From JALYXS01 sp051003795 (GTDB lineage Bacteria > Acidobacteriota > Terriglobia > Bryobacterales > Bryobacteraceae), in contig JBPCKZ010000097.1 in NCBI GenBank assembly GCA_051003795.1, positions 1-32,102 of the forward strand: a DNA stretch of 32,102 nt, read 5' to 3'. The notes under the pieces were generated by a model. The model did not search any database. It had not been told where the DNA came from and was given only the letters and a program-made list of their open reading frames with translations. Made by a program: the position numbers and the translations under genes. Numbering within the stretch: the stretch's first letter is position 1; every line of letters starts with the position of its first letter. Below are positions 6,350 to 14,284 of the stretch, piece after piece.

Positions 6350-8914
6350 TCACTTTGCGTCGCGCCAATTGGCACCGATCCCCACGTCGGCGACCAACGG
6401 CACTTCGAGCGGGTGAACCTGTTCCATCTCGCGCTTGACGATCTTCGCGACTTCATCCGCTTCCGCGGCGGGCGCTTCGAGAACCAGTTCGTCGTGCACC
6501 TGCAACAGCATCCTGGCCTCAAACTTATCGAGTTCGCGGTCGATGCGGATCATGGCCAGCTTGATGATGTCGGCCGCGGTGCCCTGCAAGGGCGAGTTTA
6601 CGGCGGTTCGTTCGGCAAAGCCGCGGGCATTCGGGTTGCGGCTGTTCATATCGGGAATCGGACGTTCCCGGCCGAAAAGCGTTTTCGCAACGCCCGTGCG
6701 GCGAACCTCTTCGATGGTGGCATCGATGAATGTCCGCACTCCGGCGTAGCGCTCGAAATAATTGCGGATATATAGCTCGGCTTCCTTGCGCGATATGCCA
6801 AGCTGCGACGCAAGCCCAAACGGGCTGATGCCATAGACAATCCCGAAGTTCACGGCCTTGGCGTTGTTGCGCTCCCGGCGCGAGACCATCATCGGGGGAA
6901 CACCCATTACTTCTGCGGCCGTGCGGGTGTGAATGTCCTCGCCGTTGCGGAAAGCTTCCACCAGCACGCGGTCGCGCGACATGTGCGCGAGCAGGCGAAG
7001 CTCGATCTGGGAATAGTCCGCAATCAGCAATTTCCACCCATCGCGCGGAACGAAGGCGGCGCGGATCTCGCGTCCCAAGTCCGTTTTGATCGGGATGTTC
7101 TGAAGATTCGGATTGGAGGACGAAAGCCGCCCGGTCGCCGCGCCGGTCGGATTGAAGCTGGTGTGGATGCGCCCCGTTCGTGGGTCGATCAAAGCAGGGA
7201 TGGCATCGACGTAAGTGCCTTTCAGTTTTGTCAGCTGGCGGAATTCGAGAACCTTTCGAACAATTTCGTGATCGGCGGCCAGATTCTCTAGAACATCGGC
7301 GGCCGTGGAGATTACCTTGCCCTTGCCGTACTTTACCGGCGCGGGTAGGTTCAGGTCTTCAAACAGAACGCGGCCCAGTTGCTGCGGCGATGCGATGTTG
7401 AACTCTTTGCCCGCAAGCTGGTGGATCTCGCGCGTGAGCCGCGCGATCTGCGTTTCCATCAAATCGGAAAGGCGGCTAAGCTCGACTGTATCCACCCGGA
7501 TGCCGGCGTGCTCCATGCGGGCGAGCACGGGAGCGAGCGGCAGGTCGATTCGGCCGTAGAGATCGCGCAGATTCCGAGCTTCCATCTCGGGCATCAAGAG
7601 CGTGTGCAGATCGAGCAGATGCACGGCTTGGCGCTCGACGGCTCCGTCCAGTTTTAAATCGAACCGCCGCTGCACGAGTCGATCAAGCGAGCTGCCGGAC
7701 GGGTCGGCATCGAGCAGGAAGGAGTAGAGACTGGTGTCGTGTTCAAAGCCGCGGGCGTCGATTCCAGCCTTCATTAGCGATAGGAGGGTACACTTTACGT
7801 CGGCGGCAATCTTAGGCCGTCCCGGGTCTTCGAGCAAGGGCCTGAGACGGTCCAGAAACGTAAAGGGAACGGATTTGGCTTTGTTTGGTTCCCAGGCGAC
7901 GCCAATCGAATCGCCCGGCACGCCCCCTAACGCGATTGCGACTGGCACTCCCGCCGGAATCCGGTTCAAATATTCGTCTACGTCAGCGGCCGTTTCGAGC
8001 GTTCCCAGATCGAGCGTGCGGGTATCCTGGCCCGGGCCAAGTTCCTTCAAATGGCTATGGAATTCGAGTTCTTTATAGATTTGCCGTAAAGCCGGAATGT
8101 CGGGCTCGTGCTTATAAAGATCGTCAAGCGAGACTTCGATGGGGACGTTGGTCTCAATCGTTGCGAGCTTTTTGCTCATCAGGATGCGATCGCGATTGTT
8201 CTGAAGGCTTTCCCGGTACATCTTGCGATCCACTTCGGCGGCTCGATCAAGGGCCGCCTCGATCGAGCCGAACTTCTCGATCAAATCCTTGGCGCCTTTT
8301 TCCCCAATCCCCGGCACCCCGGGGATGTTGTCGATAGCGTCGCCCTTAAGCGCGAGCAGGTCGGCTACTTGGCCGGGCTCGACGCCCATGAACTCCCTGA
8401 CCTTCGCGGGATCGTACCAAGTGTCTTCTTTCGCTGGATTTAGCATCGCAACGCGATCCGTCACGAGTTGCAGCATGTCCTTGTCGCTCGAGACGATCAC
8501 CACTTCGTATCCGGCCTTTTCGGCGCGGCTCGCAATGGTGCCGATCACGTCGTCGGCTTCGAAACCGGGGTATTGGAGGATCGGAATTCGGAGCGCTTCG
8601 ATCAGCCGCCGAACGTAGCGGATTTGTTCCGGCAGATCGGATGGCATTTCCGCGCGGTTGGCCTTATATTCGGCGAACTCCTGCTCCCGCAGCGTTGGAC
8701 CGACACTTTCGAAAATCGCCGCGATGTGCTCGGGTGCAAACGACTTTTCCAGTTTGCGAAGCATGTTGCTGAAGATAAAGACGGCTTCGGTGGAGATGCC
8801 GGTGCTGGTCCGCATGGGTGCGGTTTGCATGCGCGCGCGGGCGTGGTAGGCGCGGAAAATGAACCCGTACGTGTCGATCAGAAACAGGCGGGGGGAAAGC
8901 ACTCTGCCTATCAT
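6350..8914 (-). CDS. polA: DNA polymerase I, proofreading-deficient
   Basis: Repair and Okazaki-fragment polymerase of family A. The chosen start, ATG 8914 (MIGRVLSPRLFLIDTYGFIF), gives 854 residues; the upstream in-frame extension to 9010 translates an intergenic hairpin region and is unlikely. Residues about 5-295 are the 5' nuclease (FEADDVIGTIA, SSDKDMLQLV, GDAIDNIPGVPGIGEKGAKD). The 3'-5' exonuclease fold (about 300-465) is present but degenerate: the DxE, NxxxD and YxxxD motifs are missing, as in Taq. The polymerase domain has motif A DYSQIELRLL (about 633), motif B RRERNNAKAVNFGIVYG (about 679-695, with Phe at the position that selects against dideoxynucleotides) and motif C VHDE (about 806). 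First gene of the polA-yjbQ-permease operon. Confidence 0.95.
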   Translation of the reverse strand: MIGRVLSPRLFLIDTYGFIFRAYHARARMQTAPMRTSTGISTEAVFIFSNMLRKLEKSFAPEHIAAIFESVGPTLREQEFAEYKANRAEMPSDLPEQIRYVRRLIEALRIPILQYPGFEADDVIGTIASRAEKAGYEVVIVSSDKDMLQLVTDRVAMLNPAKEDTWYDPAKVREFMGVEPGQVADLLALKGDAIDNIPGVPGIGEKGAKDLIEKFGSIEAALDRAAEVDRKMYRESLQNNRDRILMSKKLATIETNVPIEVSLDDLYKHEPDIPALRQIYKELEFHSHLKELGPGQDTRTLDLGTLETAADVDEYLNRIPAGVPVAIALGGVPGDSIGVAWEPNKAKSVPFTFLDRLRPLLEDPGRPKIAADVKCTLLSLMKAGIDARGFEHDTSLYSFLLDADPSGSSLDRLVQRRFDLKLDGAVERQAVHLLDLHTLLMPEMEARNLRDLYGRIDLPLAPVLARMEHAGIRVDTVELSRLSDLMETQIARLTREIHQLAGKEFNIASPQQLGRVLFEDLNLPAPVKYGKGKVISTAADVLENLAADHEIVRKVLEFRQLTKLKGTYVDAIPALIDPRTGRIHTSFNPTGAATGRLSSSNPNLQNIPIKTDLGREIRAAFVPRDGWKLLIADYSQIELRLLAHMSRDRVLVEAFRNGEDIHTRTAAEVMGVPPMMVSRRERNNAKAVNFGIVYGISPFGLASQLGISRKEAELYIRNYFERYAGVRTFIDATIEEVRRTGVAKTLFGRERPIPDMNSRNPNARGFAERTAVNSPLQGTAADIIKLAMIRIDRELDKFEARMLLQVHDELVLEAPAAEADEVAKIVKREMEQVHPLEVPLVADVGIGANWRDAK

Positions 8915-8964
8915 ACATCCTGTTCCGGGAAGCGGTACTCTGAGGACAGCCACCCCGCGCCAGT

Positions 8965-8980
8965 GTGGTTTTTCAACCAC
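8965..8980. repeat. Short perfect hairpin upstream of polA
   Basis: GTGGTT (8965-8970), loop TTTC, AACCAC (8975-8980) form a perfect six-pair stem in the 137-base space between the divergent polA and lpxC genes. GC-rich bases flank it on the polA side. It resembles the small palindromic intergenic repeats (REP-like) common in acidobacterial genomes, but only one copy is in the window, so repeat status is a guess. It could also act on the polA leader. Confidence 0.35.
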
Positions 8981-9051
8981 GCTACTTAGATTGAGTTTCA
9001 ATGTTTTCAAACTGTTAGCGAAACGGTTAGGAGATTGCCCAGTGAACGTAA

Positions 9052-9954
9052 ATGGAGACGGTCTTGCGATTCGAAACTACGATTCAGAGCCCGGTGGAGA
9101 CCAGCGGGGTGGGATTGCACAGCGGGGTTCCGGTCAAAATTCGGGTTACTCCGGCGCCTGCTGGGACGGGTTTGGTATTCCTACGGACCGATCTCGATAA
9201 TTTTCCGATCCCGGCCAGTTGGCGGCACGTTGCGCGAGTCAGCTATGCGACCAGCCTGATGCGCCAAGGCGTTCTGATTTCGACTACCGAGCATCTGCTG
9301 AGCACCTTCTACAGCCTCGGTATAGACAATGCTTACATCGAAATAGACAATCTCGAAGTGCCGATTCTGGATGGCAGCGGAATGCCCTTCGTTGAGTTAA
9401 TCCGGCAGGCTGGGCTGAAGCAATACCGGCGCAAGCGGCGGTATTTGCGGATCAAGCGGCCCATCACGGTGGCAGATCGCGGCAAGCGCATCAGCATCCT
9501 CCCGGACGAGCGTTTCCGGCTCACGTGCGAGGTGCGGTTCGATCACCCAATGGTGGGAAACCAAGCGCTTGAAATGGAAGTAACCCCCGACACTTACGCG
9601 GAGGAGATCGCTCCGGCGCGGACGTTTGGCTTTGAATACGAACTCGCGCAAATGCGGGACATGGGCCTGATCCGGGGAGCCTCGCTCGAAAATGCCGTGT
9701 GTTTCGACCACCGGACGATATTGAACGAGGGTGGATTGCGGTTTCCGGATGAATGCTGCCGGCATAAGGCCCTCGATTTGATCGGAGATTTGGCGCTGAT
9801 CGGGAAGCCGCTGCTGGGGCATGTAATTGCCGAGCGCGCGGGTCATGCGATGCACGCGGCGCTGGTGGCGCGGATCATGTCCGATTCGTCGGTTTACGAC
9901 ATTGTTACCTTCGACCAATTAGCGCCGAAGGTGGCGCACGCGCTGGTTTCCTGA
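9052..9954 (+). CDS. lpxC: UDP-3-O-acyl-N-acetylglucosamine deacetylase
   Basis: Zinc amidase for the committed step of lipid A synthesis, removing acetate from UDP-3-O-acyl-GlcNAc in the cytoplasm. 300 residues from ATG 9052 (a TAA sits just upstream in frame, so no longer start exists). Motifs: HSGV near residue 23; TTEHLLSTFYSLGIDN with Glu80 and zinc ligand His81; GSGMPFV; and CRHKALDLIGDLALIG with zinc ligands His238 and Asp242, then RAGHAM with catalytic His265. The family's two-lobe length is complete. An AGGAG at 9029-9033 is rather far from the ATG. The window thus belongs to a Gram-negative cell with lipid A. The other lpx genes are not adjacent; a Gfo/Idh oxidoreductase lies 3.4 kb downstream on the same strand. 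Confidence 0.95.
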   Translation: METVLRFETTIQSPVETSGVGLHSGVPVKIRVTPAPAGTGLVFLRTDLDNFPIPASWRHVARVSYATSLMRQGVLISTTEHLLSTFYSLGIDNAYIEIDNLEVPILDGSGMPFVELIRQAGLKQYRRKRRYLRIKRPITVADRGKRISILPDERFRLTCEVRFDHPMVGNQALEMEVTPDTYAEEIAPARTFGFEYELAQMRDMGLIRGASLENAVCFDHRTILNEGGLRFPDECCRHKALDLIGDLALIGKPLLGHVIAERAGHAMHAALVARIMSDSSVYDIVTFDQLAPKVAHALVS

Positions 9955-9960
9955 ATCGGC

Positions 9961-10107
9961 ATGGCGCGAAAGAAAGAGAAATTCGATCTTGGGAAAGAGG
10001 TGCGCAAACTGGCGCGCGAACGGGTCGGCAAGGTGCGTGCGGAGAAGGTGATTGTTCCGAAGGCGGTGCGGAAGCCGAAACACAAAAAGCGGGTGGAGGA
10101 AATTTGA
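9961..10107 (+). CDS. 48-residue highly basic protein
   Basis: ATG 9961 opens a 48-codon frame six bases after the lpxC stop: MARKKEKFDLGKEVRKLARE, then a Lys/Arg-rich half with the segment PKHKKR, ending at TGA 10107. More than a third of the residues are Lys or Arg, suggesting binding to nucleic acid or ribosome, but no family is recognised. There is no obvious ribosome binding site, so it may be translated by coupling to lpxC. Codon choice (GCG, CGC, GTG) matches the neighbours. Moderately sure it is real, because it fits tightly between lpxC and the antitoxin gene. Confidence 0.55.
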   Translation: MARKKEKFDLGKEVRKLARERVGKVRAEKVIVPKAVRKPKHKKRVEEI

Positions 10108-10139
10108 TAATCGAGCTTGAATGCTTTACCGTAAGGAAG

Positions 10140-10150
10140 TAGGAGGAGGA
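10140..10150 (+). promoter_or_regulatory. Strong ribosome binding site deciding the antitoxin start
   Basis: The purine run TAGGAGGAGGA ends three bases before ATG 10154 and holds AGGAGG at the right distance (seven bases). It argues for 10154 as the antitoxin start over the in-frame ATG at 10121, and for strong antitoxin translation. Confidence 0.6.
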
Positions 10151-10153
10151 TAT

Positions 10154-10450
10154 ATGGCACTGCTGGAACCGACGGAAATGGAAATGATCGAAACGGAACT
10201 CGATTCATCCACGGCCGACATTCTGATTTTAGCGAGCAAGTTGTCGAGCAAAGGGCAAGTTACGCTGCCGAAAGGGGTGCGCGAGCGGCTCGGGGCCGAG
10301 GTCGGCGATATCATCGCTTATGAAGTGAAAGGAGACACCGTTACAATTTCGAAAGTGAAGCCGTTCGATAAAGCCTTCCACGCGGGCGTTTCGAAGACGC
10401 TGAATGAGTGGAACACCGCGGAAGACGAAGAAGCGTTTCGTGATCTGTGA
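10154..10450 (+). CDS. AbrB/MazE-type antitoxin
   Basis: 98 residues from ATG 10154. After an acidic N-terminus the SpoVT/AbrB swapped-hairpin DNA-binding domain is plain: SSKGQVTLPKGVRERLGAEV then GDIIAYEVKGDTVTISK (about residues 30-78). The C-terminal tail (FHAGVSKTLNEWNTAEDEEAF) is acidic and probably wraps the toxin, as MazE-like tails do. Its position directly before and overlapping a MazF-like gene makes it the antitoxin and likely autorepressor of the pair. The DNA-binding part is at the front and the toxin-binding part at the back, which is the usual order for this type. Confidence 0.85.
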   Translation: MALLEPTEMEMIETELDSSTADILILASKLSSKGQVTLPKGVRERLGAEVGDIIAYEVKGDTVTISKVKPFDKAFHAGVSKTLNEWNTAEDEEAFRDL

Positions 10451-10769
10451 GGCGTGGCAGGTGGTCGTCGTGCCGTTTCCGTTTTCCGATAGGCAAGAAG
10501 AAAAGAAACGGCCCGCTCTGGTACTGAGCAACAAGACATTTAACGCGAGGGGCAGTTCCGTCATGGCGATGATTACGTCTTCGGCCCACGATCCATGGCC
10601 CGGGGATAGTAACATTCAGGACCTGCCCGCCGCCGGGCTTCAGGTTCCCTGCAAAGTGCGGTTAAAACTCTTCACGCTCGATAACCGGCTGATTGCGAGA
10701 GCGGCCGGACGGCTATCGGCTTTGGACCAAAATACCGTGTCGGATCACCTTAAAATCAATCTGTTTTGA
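10404..10769 (+). CDS. MazF/PemK-type toxin (predicted endoribonuclease)
   Basis: 121 residues if the ATG at 10404 is used. A GTG at 10440 would give 109 residues and a more typical start (ICEAWQVVVVPFPFSD) with an 11-base overlap instead of 47. The family pattern is clear: VVVPFPFSDRQEEKKRPALV (beta-barrel entry with the conserved Pro-Phe and RPALVLS), AMITSSAHDPWPGD (the Thr/Ser catalytic-site region), and AGLQVPCKVRLKLFTLDNRL with the trailing SALD. Such toxins cut mRNA and are blocked by the co-encoded AbrB-type antitoxin. Its stop overlaps the next gene's TTG start. Sure of the family, less so of the start. Confidence 0.85.
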   Translation: MSGTPRKTKKRFVICEAWQVVVVPFPFSDRQEEKKRPALVLSNKTFNARGSSVMAMITSSAHDPWPGDSNIQDLPAAGLQVPCKVRLKLFTLDNRLIARAAGRLSALDQNTVSDHLKINLF

Positions 10770-11869
10770 TTCCCTGGTACATATGGCTTTCGGCGCTTTC
10801 CGTCACTTCGGCGATGGTGGGCGTGCATTGGGATATTTCGTGGCACCGCTCGATCGGTCGCGATTCGTTCTTCACTCCGGCGCATATCGCTATCTATCTC
10901 TGCGGCGTGCTCGCGGGAATTACTTGCGGGTACCTGATTCTTTCGACCACCTTCGGGCATTCGCCCCTGAAGGCAAACTCCGTAAAGATTTGGGGATTCC
11001 GGGCGCCTCTTGGCGCATTCATCTCCGCGTGGGGCGGTTTCGTAATGCTCGCCTCCGCGCCGTTTGACGATTGGTGGCACGGCGCATACGGCCTCGATGT
11101 AAAGATCCTGAGTCCGCCTCACATCGTGCTCGCGGTAGGCATGATCGCCGTCGAAATCGGAGCGCTGATACTGATTCAGAGCTATCGAAATCGAGCTTCG
11201 GCGGCCGCTAGGTCGCGGCTGGAAATCTTGTTTCTCTATATCGCCGCGATGATCGTGGTCGCGCTGCTGGTCGTTTCGCTCGAGTTGACGAACAAGGTTT
11301 CGATGCACCGCGGCGGATTCTACCGCGTGGTGTGCCTGCTGGTCCCGGTTGTGCTTGCGGCGGTTTCGAAAGCTTCCGGCCGCTGCTGGGCGGCCACCGT
11401 CACCGCCTCGATCTACACGCTATTCCTACTCGGATTCTTGTGGATTCTGCCGCTATTTCCGGCTCAAGCGAAACTCGGCCCCGTCTACCATGAGGTGAAA
11501 TTTTTCATTCCGGCTGGGTTTCCCCTCTTGATCGTGCTTCCGGCTGTGGCCCTCGATCTGCTTTGGGCGCGAACTTCGAAGTGGAAAGCCTGGACGGTGT
11601 CGCTGGTTTCGGGCTTTGTGTTTCTAGCCGTGCTTTTTGCGGTGCAGTGGCCTTTCGCGGACTTCCTGATGTCGCCCGCCGCCCGTAATGCGCTCTTCGG
11701 CTCGGCGTATCTGGATTATCTATCCAGTCCGAATTCCTATCAGGCCCGCTTTGCGTTCCTGCCTTCGACGAACTTCTGGCCGGAAATGGCGTTGGCGCTG
11801 CTCGCGGCGATCCTGACGACCCGTTTTGGTTTTGCGTGGGGTAATTGGATGCGCGATGTCCGCCGGTAA
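10766..11869 (+). CDS. Polytopic membrane protein with conserved His/Trp motifs
   Basis: 367 residues from TTG 10766, which overlaps the toxin stop (TTGA); an ATG at 10815 is the alternative. About eight to nine membrane helices are visible. The N-terminal part has paired His/Asp/Trp motifs at helix ends: VHWDISWHRSIGRDSFFTPA followed by His, FDDWWHGAYGLD, and LSPPHIVLAVG. Such His clusters suggest metal or haem binding in or at the membrane, but this is inference; I know no assigned function. The next gene, which overlaps its end by 14 bases, encodes a His/Met-rich membrane-anchored protein, so the two probably work together at the membrane. Confidence 0.7.
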   Translation: MIPWYIWLSALSVTSAMVGVHWDISWHRSIGRDSFFTPAHIAIYLCGVLAGITCGYLILSTTFGHSPLKANSVKIWGFRAPLGAFISAWGGFVMLASAPFDDWWHGAYGLDVKILSPPHIVLAVGMIAVEIGALILIQSYRNRASAAARSRLEILFLYIAAMIVVALLVVSLELTNKVSMHRGGFYRVVCLLVPVVLAAVSKASGRCWAATVTASIYTLFLLGFLWILPLFPAQAKLGPVYHEVKFFIPAGFPLLIVLPAVALDLLWARTSKWKAWTVSLVSGFVFLAVLFAVQWPFADFLMSPAARNALFGSAYLDYLSSPNSYQARFAFLPSTNFWPEMALALLAAILTTRFGFAWGNWMRDVRR

Positions 11870-13322
11870 GGGACTGGCCGGCGCATTCATTCTGCTTTGC
11901 GGGGTGAGATGCTGCTACGGGCACATCGGAAGCCCCGACGTTTACTACGAAGGCGGCGCGGGACCTTATAAATTGCTGGTCGCGATCCGGCCGCCGACCG
12001 TGATTCCTGGCGTCGCGCGAGTCGAGATCCAAGCGCTTTCGGCCGGCATTCAAAGCATTCGCATACTTCCGATGCCCTTGGCGGGAGACGGAGCGAAATT
12101 CCCGCCAACTCCCGACTTCGCGCGGCGCTCGAAGGAAGATCCGCGGTTCTACACCGGCACGCTCTGGATGATGGGCTTCGGCTCCTGGCAAGTGCGCGTT
12201 GAAGTAGACGGCGCGAACGGGCCCGGGCGGCTCGCGATTCCCGTTCCCGCGATCGCTTCGAACACGGCGGGCATGCGGAAACAGCTTGGCGCGGGGTTGT
12301 TCGCCGCGATGCTGTTTCTGGTATTCGGGTTGGTCAGCATTGTCGGCGCGGGTGTGCGGGAAGCCCGATTGCAGCCCGGCGTCGCTCCGCCCCCGGTTCT
12401 CCGCAAGAGATCTTACATCGCGATGGCGATCGCGGGTCTTACCGTTGGCCTCATTTTATATAACGGCGACCGCTGGTGGACATCTGAAGCCGACTCGTAT
12501 CGAAATAAGGTTTACAAACCGCTTCAAATGACGGCGGCTCTCGAACGGGGGAACCGGCTTACGCTTCAATTGAAAGATCCGGGCTGGTTCACTTTCCGGC
12601 GGCTCGACGATCTGGTTCCCGATCACGATCACTTGATGCATTTGTTCGCGATCCGCATGCCGGGGATGGATCGGATGTGGCATTTGCATCCCGATGAAGG
12701 CGATGCCGGGATATTCACGCTCGATCTGCCGTCCATGCCGGCGGGGCGCTATAAGTTGTTCGCCGATATCGTTCATGAAAACGGATTGGCGGAGACGGCT
12801 ACCACCGAGGCGGATCTCCCCGCTGTTACGAGGCGGCCACTGTCGGGCGACGACGCGGCTGGCGCGGCGCCGCCGGTTTCGGAAGCGGACACGAGCCGGA
12901 CCATATCGATGCTGCCGAATGGATATCGCTTGGTGTGGCTCCGTGGAAACGCACCCATGGTTGCGAAGCGCATGGAGCTGTTTCAGTTTCAATTGGAAGA
13001 CCCGAATGGCAAGCCGGCGCGGGACACGGAACCCTACATGGGAATGGCGGGGCACGCGGAGTTTGTGAAGGACAACGGGAAGGTGTTCGCGCACGTGCAT
13101 CCGGCCGGGTCGGTTTCGATGGCGGCGCTGGCCATGACGCAGGCCATGACGCAGGGCGCCCGCGCGGACATGGCTTCCATGCCCGAAATGCACGGGATGC
13201 GGATTCCAGCGTTGGTTTCCTTCCCGTACGGATTTCCCGAGCCGGGACCGTATCGCGTGTTTGTGCAGATGAAGCGGGGCGGGGAAGTGGTTACGGGCGT
13301 TTTCGACGCGGACGTGAAATAG
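11856..13322 (+). CDS. Membrane-anchored His/Met-rich exported protein (possible metal binding)
   Basis: 488 residues from ATG 11856, overlapping the previous gene by 14 bases; the start gives a signal sequence (GLAGAFILLCGVRCCYGHIG). An N-terminal exported domain (about 25-135) is followed by two membrane helices (about 145-167 and 187-202). A C-terminal exported part then has DHDHLMHLF, MPGMDRMWHLHPDEGD and AGRYKLFADIVHENG, a pattern seen in YtkA-like and copper-associated proteins. Near residues 405-455 lie GHAEF, FAHVHPAGS and a Met-rich stretch (MTQAMTQGARADMASMPEMH followed by GM). His plus Met clusters favour copper, but the metal is inferred. It ends two bases before the oxidoreductase gene. 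Confidence 0.65.
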   Translation: MSAGKGLAGAFILLCGVRCCYGHIGSPDVYYEGGAGPYKLLVAIRPPTVIPGVARVEIQALSAGIQSIRILPMPLAGDGAKFPPTPDFARRSKEDPRFYTGTLWMMGFGSWQVRVEVDGANGPGRLAIPVPAIASNTAGMRKQLGAGLFAAMLFLVFGLVSIVGAGVREARLQPGVAPPPVLRKRSYIAMAIAGLTVGLILYNGDRWWTSEADSYRNKVYKPLQMTAALERGNRLTLQLKDPGWFTFRRLDDLVPDHDHLMHLFAIRMPGMDRMWHLHPDEGDAGIFTLDLPSMPAGRYKLFADIVHENGLAETATTEADLPAVTRRPLSGDDAAGAAPPVSEADTSRTISMLPNGYRLVWLRGNAPMVAKRMELFQFQLEDPNGKPARDTEPYMGMAGHAEFVKDNGKVFAHVHPAGSVSMAALAMTQAMTQGARADMASMPEMHGMRIPALVSFPYGFPEPGPYRVFVQMKRGGEVVTGVFDADVK

Positions 13323-13324
13323 GC

Positions 13325-14284
13325 ATGGCCGCCAAGGTCCGAGTGGGGGTGGTCGGGGCGGGGCAGTTCGGGCGGAATCACGTCCGCGTGGTGGAGCAAT
13401 CGCAGCGGGCGGAACTAGCGGCCGTCGTCGATACCGATCCCGCGCGCGCGGCTCTAATGGACTATCGGCAGCTAGTTGGAAAAGTAGATGCCGCGATTGT
13501 GTCCGTGCCTACTTCGGTCCATGCGGAAATCGGCTGTTTCCTGCTCGAATCCGGGATCGATGTTTTGGTCGAAAAGCCGATCGCGCCGGATCTCGATTCC
13601 GCCGATCGACTGATCCGCGCGGCCGCCGGGCATGGGCGCATCCTTCAGGTGGGCCATCTGGAGCGATTTAATCCAGTGATTCTGGCTCTGGAAAAAATCG
13701 CCACGCTGCCGCTATTTTTTGAAATCCACCGGATGAGCGTTTTCAGCCCGCGCAGCCTGGATATCGACGTGGTTCTCGACTTGATGATCCACGATCTCGA
13801 CATCGTTCTGGCGCTCGCGCGCGGCGACCTCGAAGAAGTTCACGCGGCGGGAATATCGATTCTGTCGTCCAAAATCGATATCGCCAATGTCCGTTTGGAA
13901 TTTCGGGACGGTTGCGTGGCGAATCTCACTGCCAGCCGCGTATCCACCGAGCGGGTTCGCAAACTGCGGCTTTTCCAGCCGCAACAGTACATTTCACTCG
14001 ATTATGCCAACCAGGAGTTGGTCCAGTTTACGGTTGGCAAGGATTCCGAGGGATCGCCGGAGATATCCGTCGAGCAACCGAAAGTCGAAAAGGGGGAACC
14101 GCTGAGTTTGCAGTTCGAGGCGTTCCTCGATAGTGTAGAGACGCGGCGCGCGCCGAAACTCGATGGCGCGGCGGCGCGTCGAACTCTCGAAGTGGCTTTG
14201 GCGATTCTTGCTAAAATCGAGGAACACTCAGGGATAGTCGCAGGGACAATCGGGCGGACCCTGTCATCCGCATGCCAACCGTAG
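13325..14284 (+). CDS. Gfo/Idh/MocA family NAD(P)-dependent oxidoreductase
   Basis: 319 residues from ATG 13325. The N-terminal Rossmann domain shows VGVVGAGQFGRNHVRVV (about 7-23) and the family's EKP motif (Glu83-Pro85, LVEKPIA). The C-terminal domain has QVGHLERFNP (about 108-117) and DVVLDLMIHDLDI with the conserved His156/Asp157 of the substrate site. The GHLERFNP / VVLDLMIHD combination is what I associate with sugar-nucleotide dehydrogenases near lipid A genes (GnnA-like UDP-GlcNAc 3-dehydrogenase). With lpxC in the same direction upstream that reading is attractive but unproven; no aminotransferase partner (GnnB) is in the window. It overlaps the following TonB-like gene by 13 bases. 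Confidence 0.85.
   Translation: MAAKVRVGVVGAGQFGRNHVRVVEQSQRAELAAVVDTDPARAALMDYRQLVGKVDAAIVSVPTSVHAEIGCFLLESGIDVLVEKPIAPDLDSADRLIRAAAGHGRILQVGHLERFNPVILALEKIATLPLFFEIHRMSVFSPRSLDIDVVLDLMIHDLDIVLALARGDLEEVHAAGISILSSKIDIANVRLEFRDGCVANLTASRVSTERVRKLRLFQPQQYISLDYANQELVQFTVGKDSEGSPEISVEQPKVEKGEPLSLQFEAFLDSVETRRAPKLDGAAARRTLEVALAILAKIEEHSGIVAGTIGRTLSSACQP

Noticed and set aside
5951..6775. Plus-strand frame over yjbQ and the end of polA
   Set aside because: Antisense shadow of two well-supported genes.
8915..9010. N-terminal extension of PolA from ATG 9010
   Set aside because: It translates the hairpin block and lacks similarity to PolA; ATG 8914 gives the usual start.
12935..13324. Upstream extension of the Gfo/Idh frame
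   Set aside because: It overlaps the His/Met-rich gene in another frame; the Rossmann fold begins right after ATG 13325.
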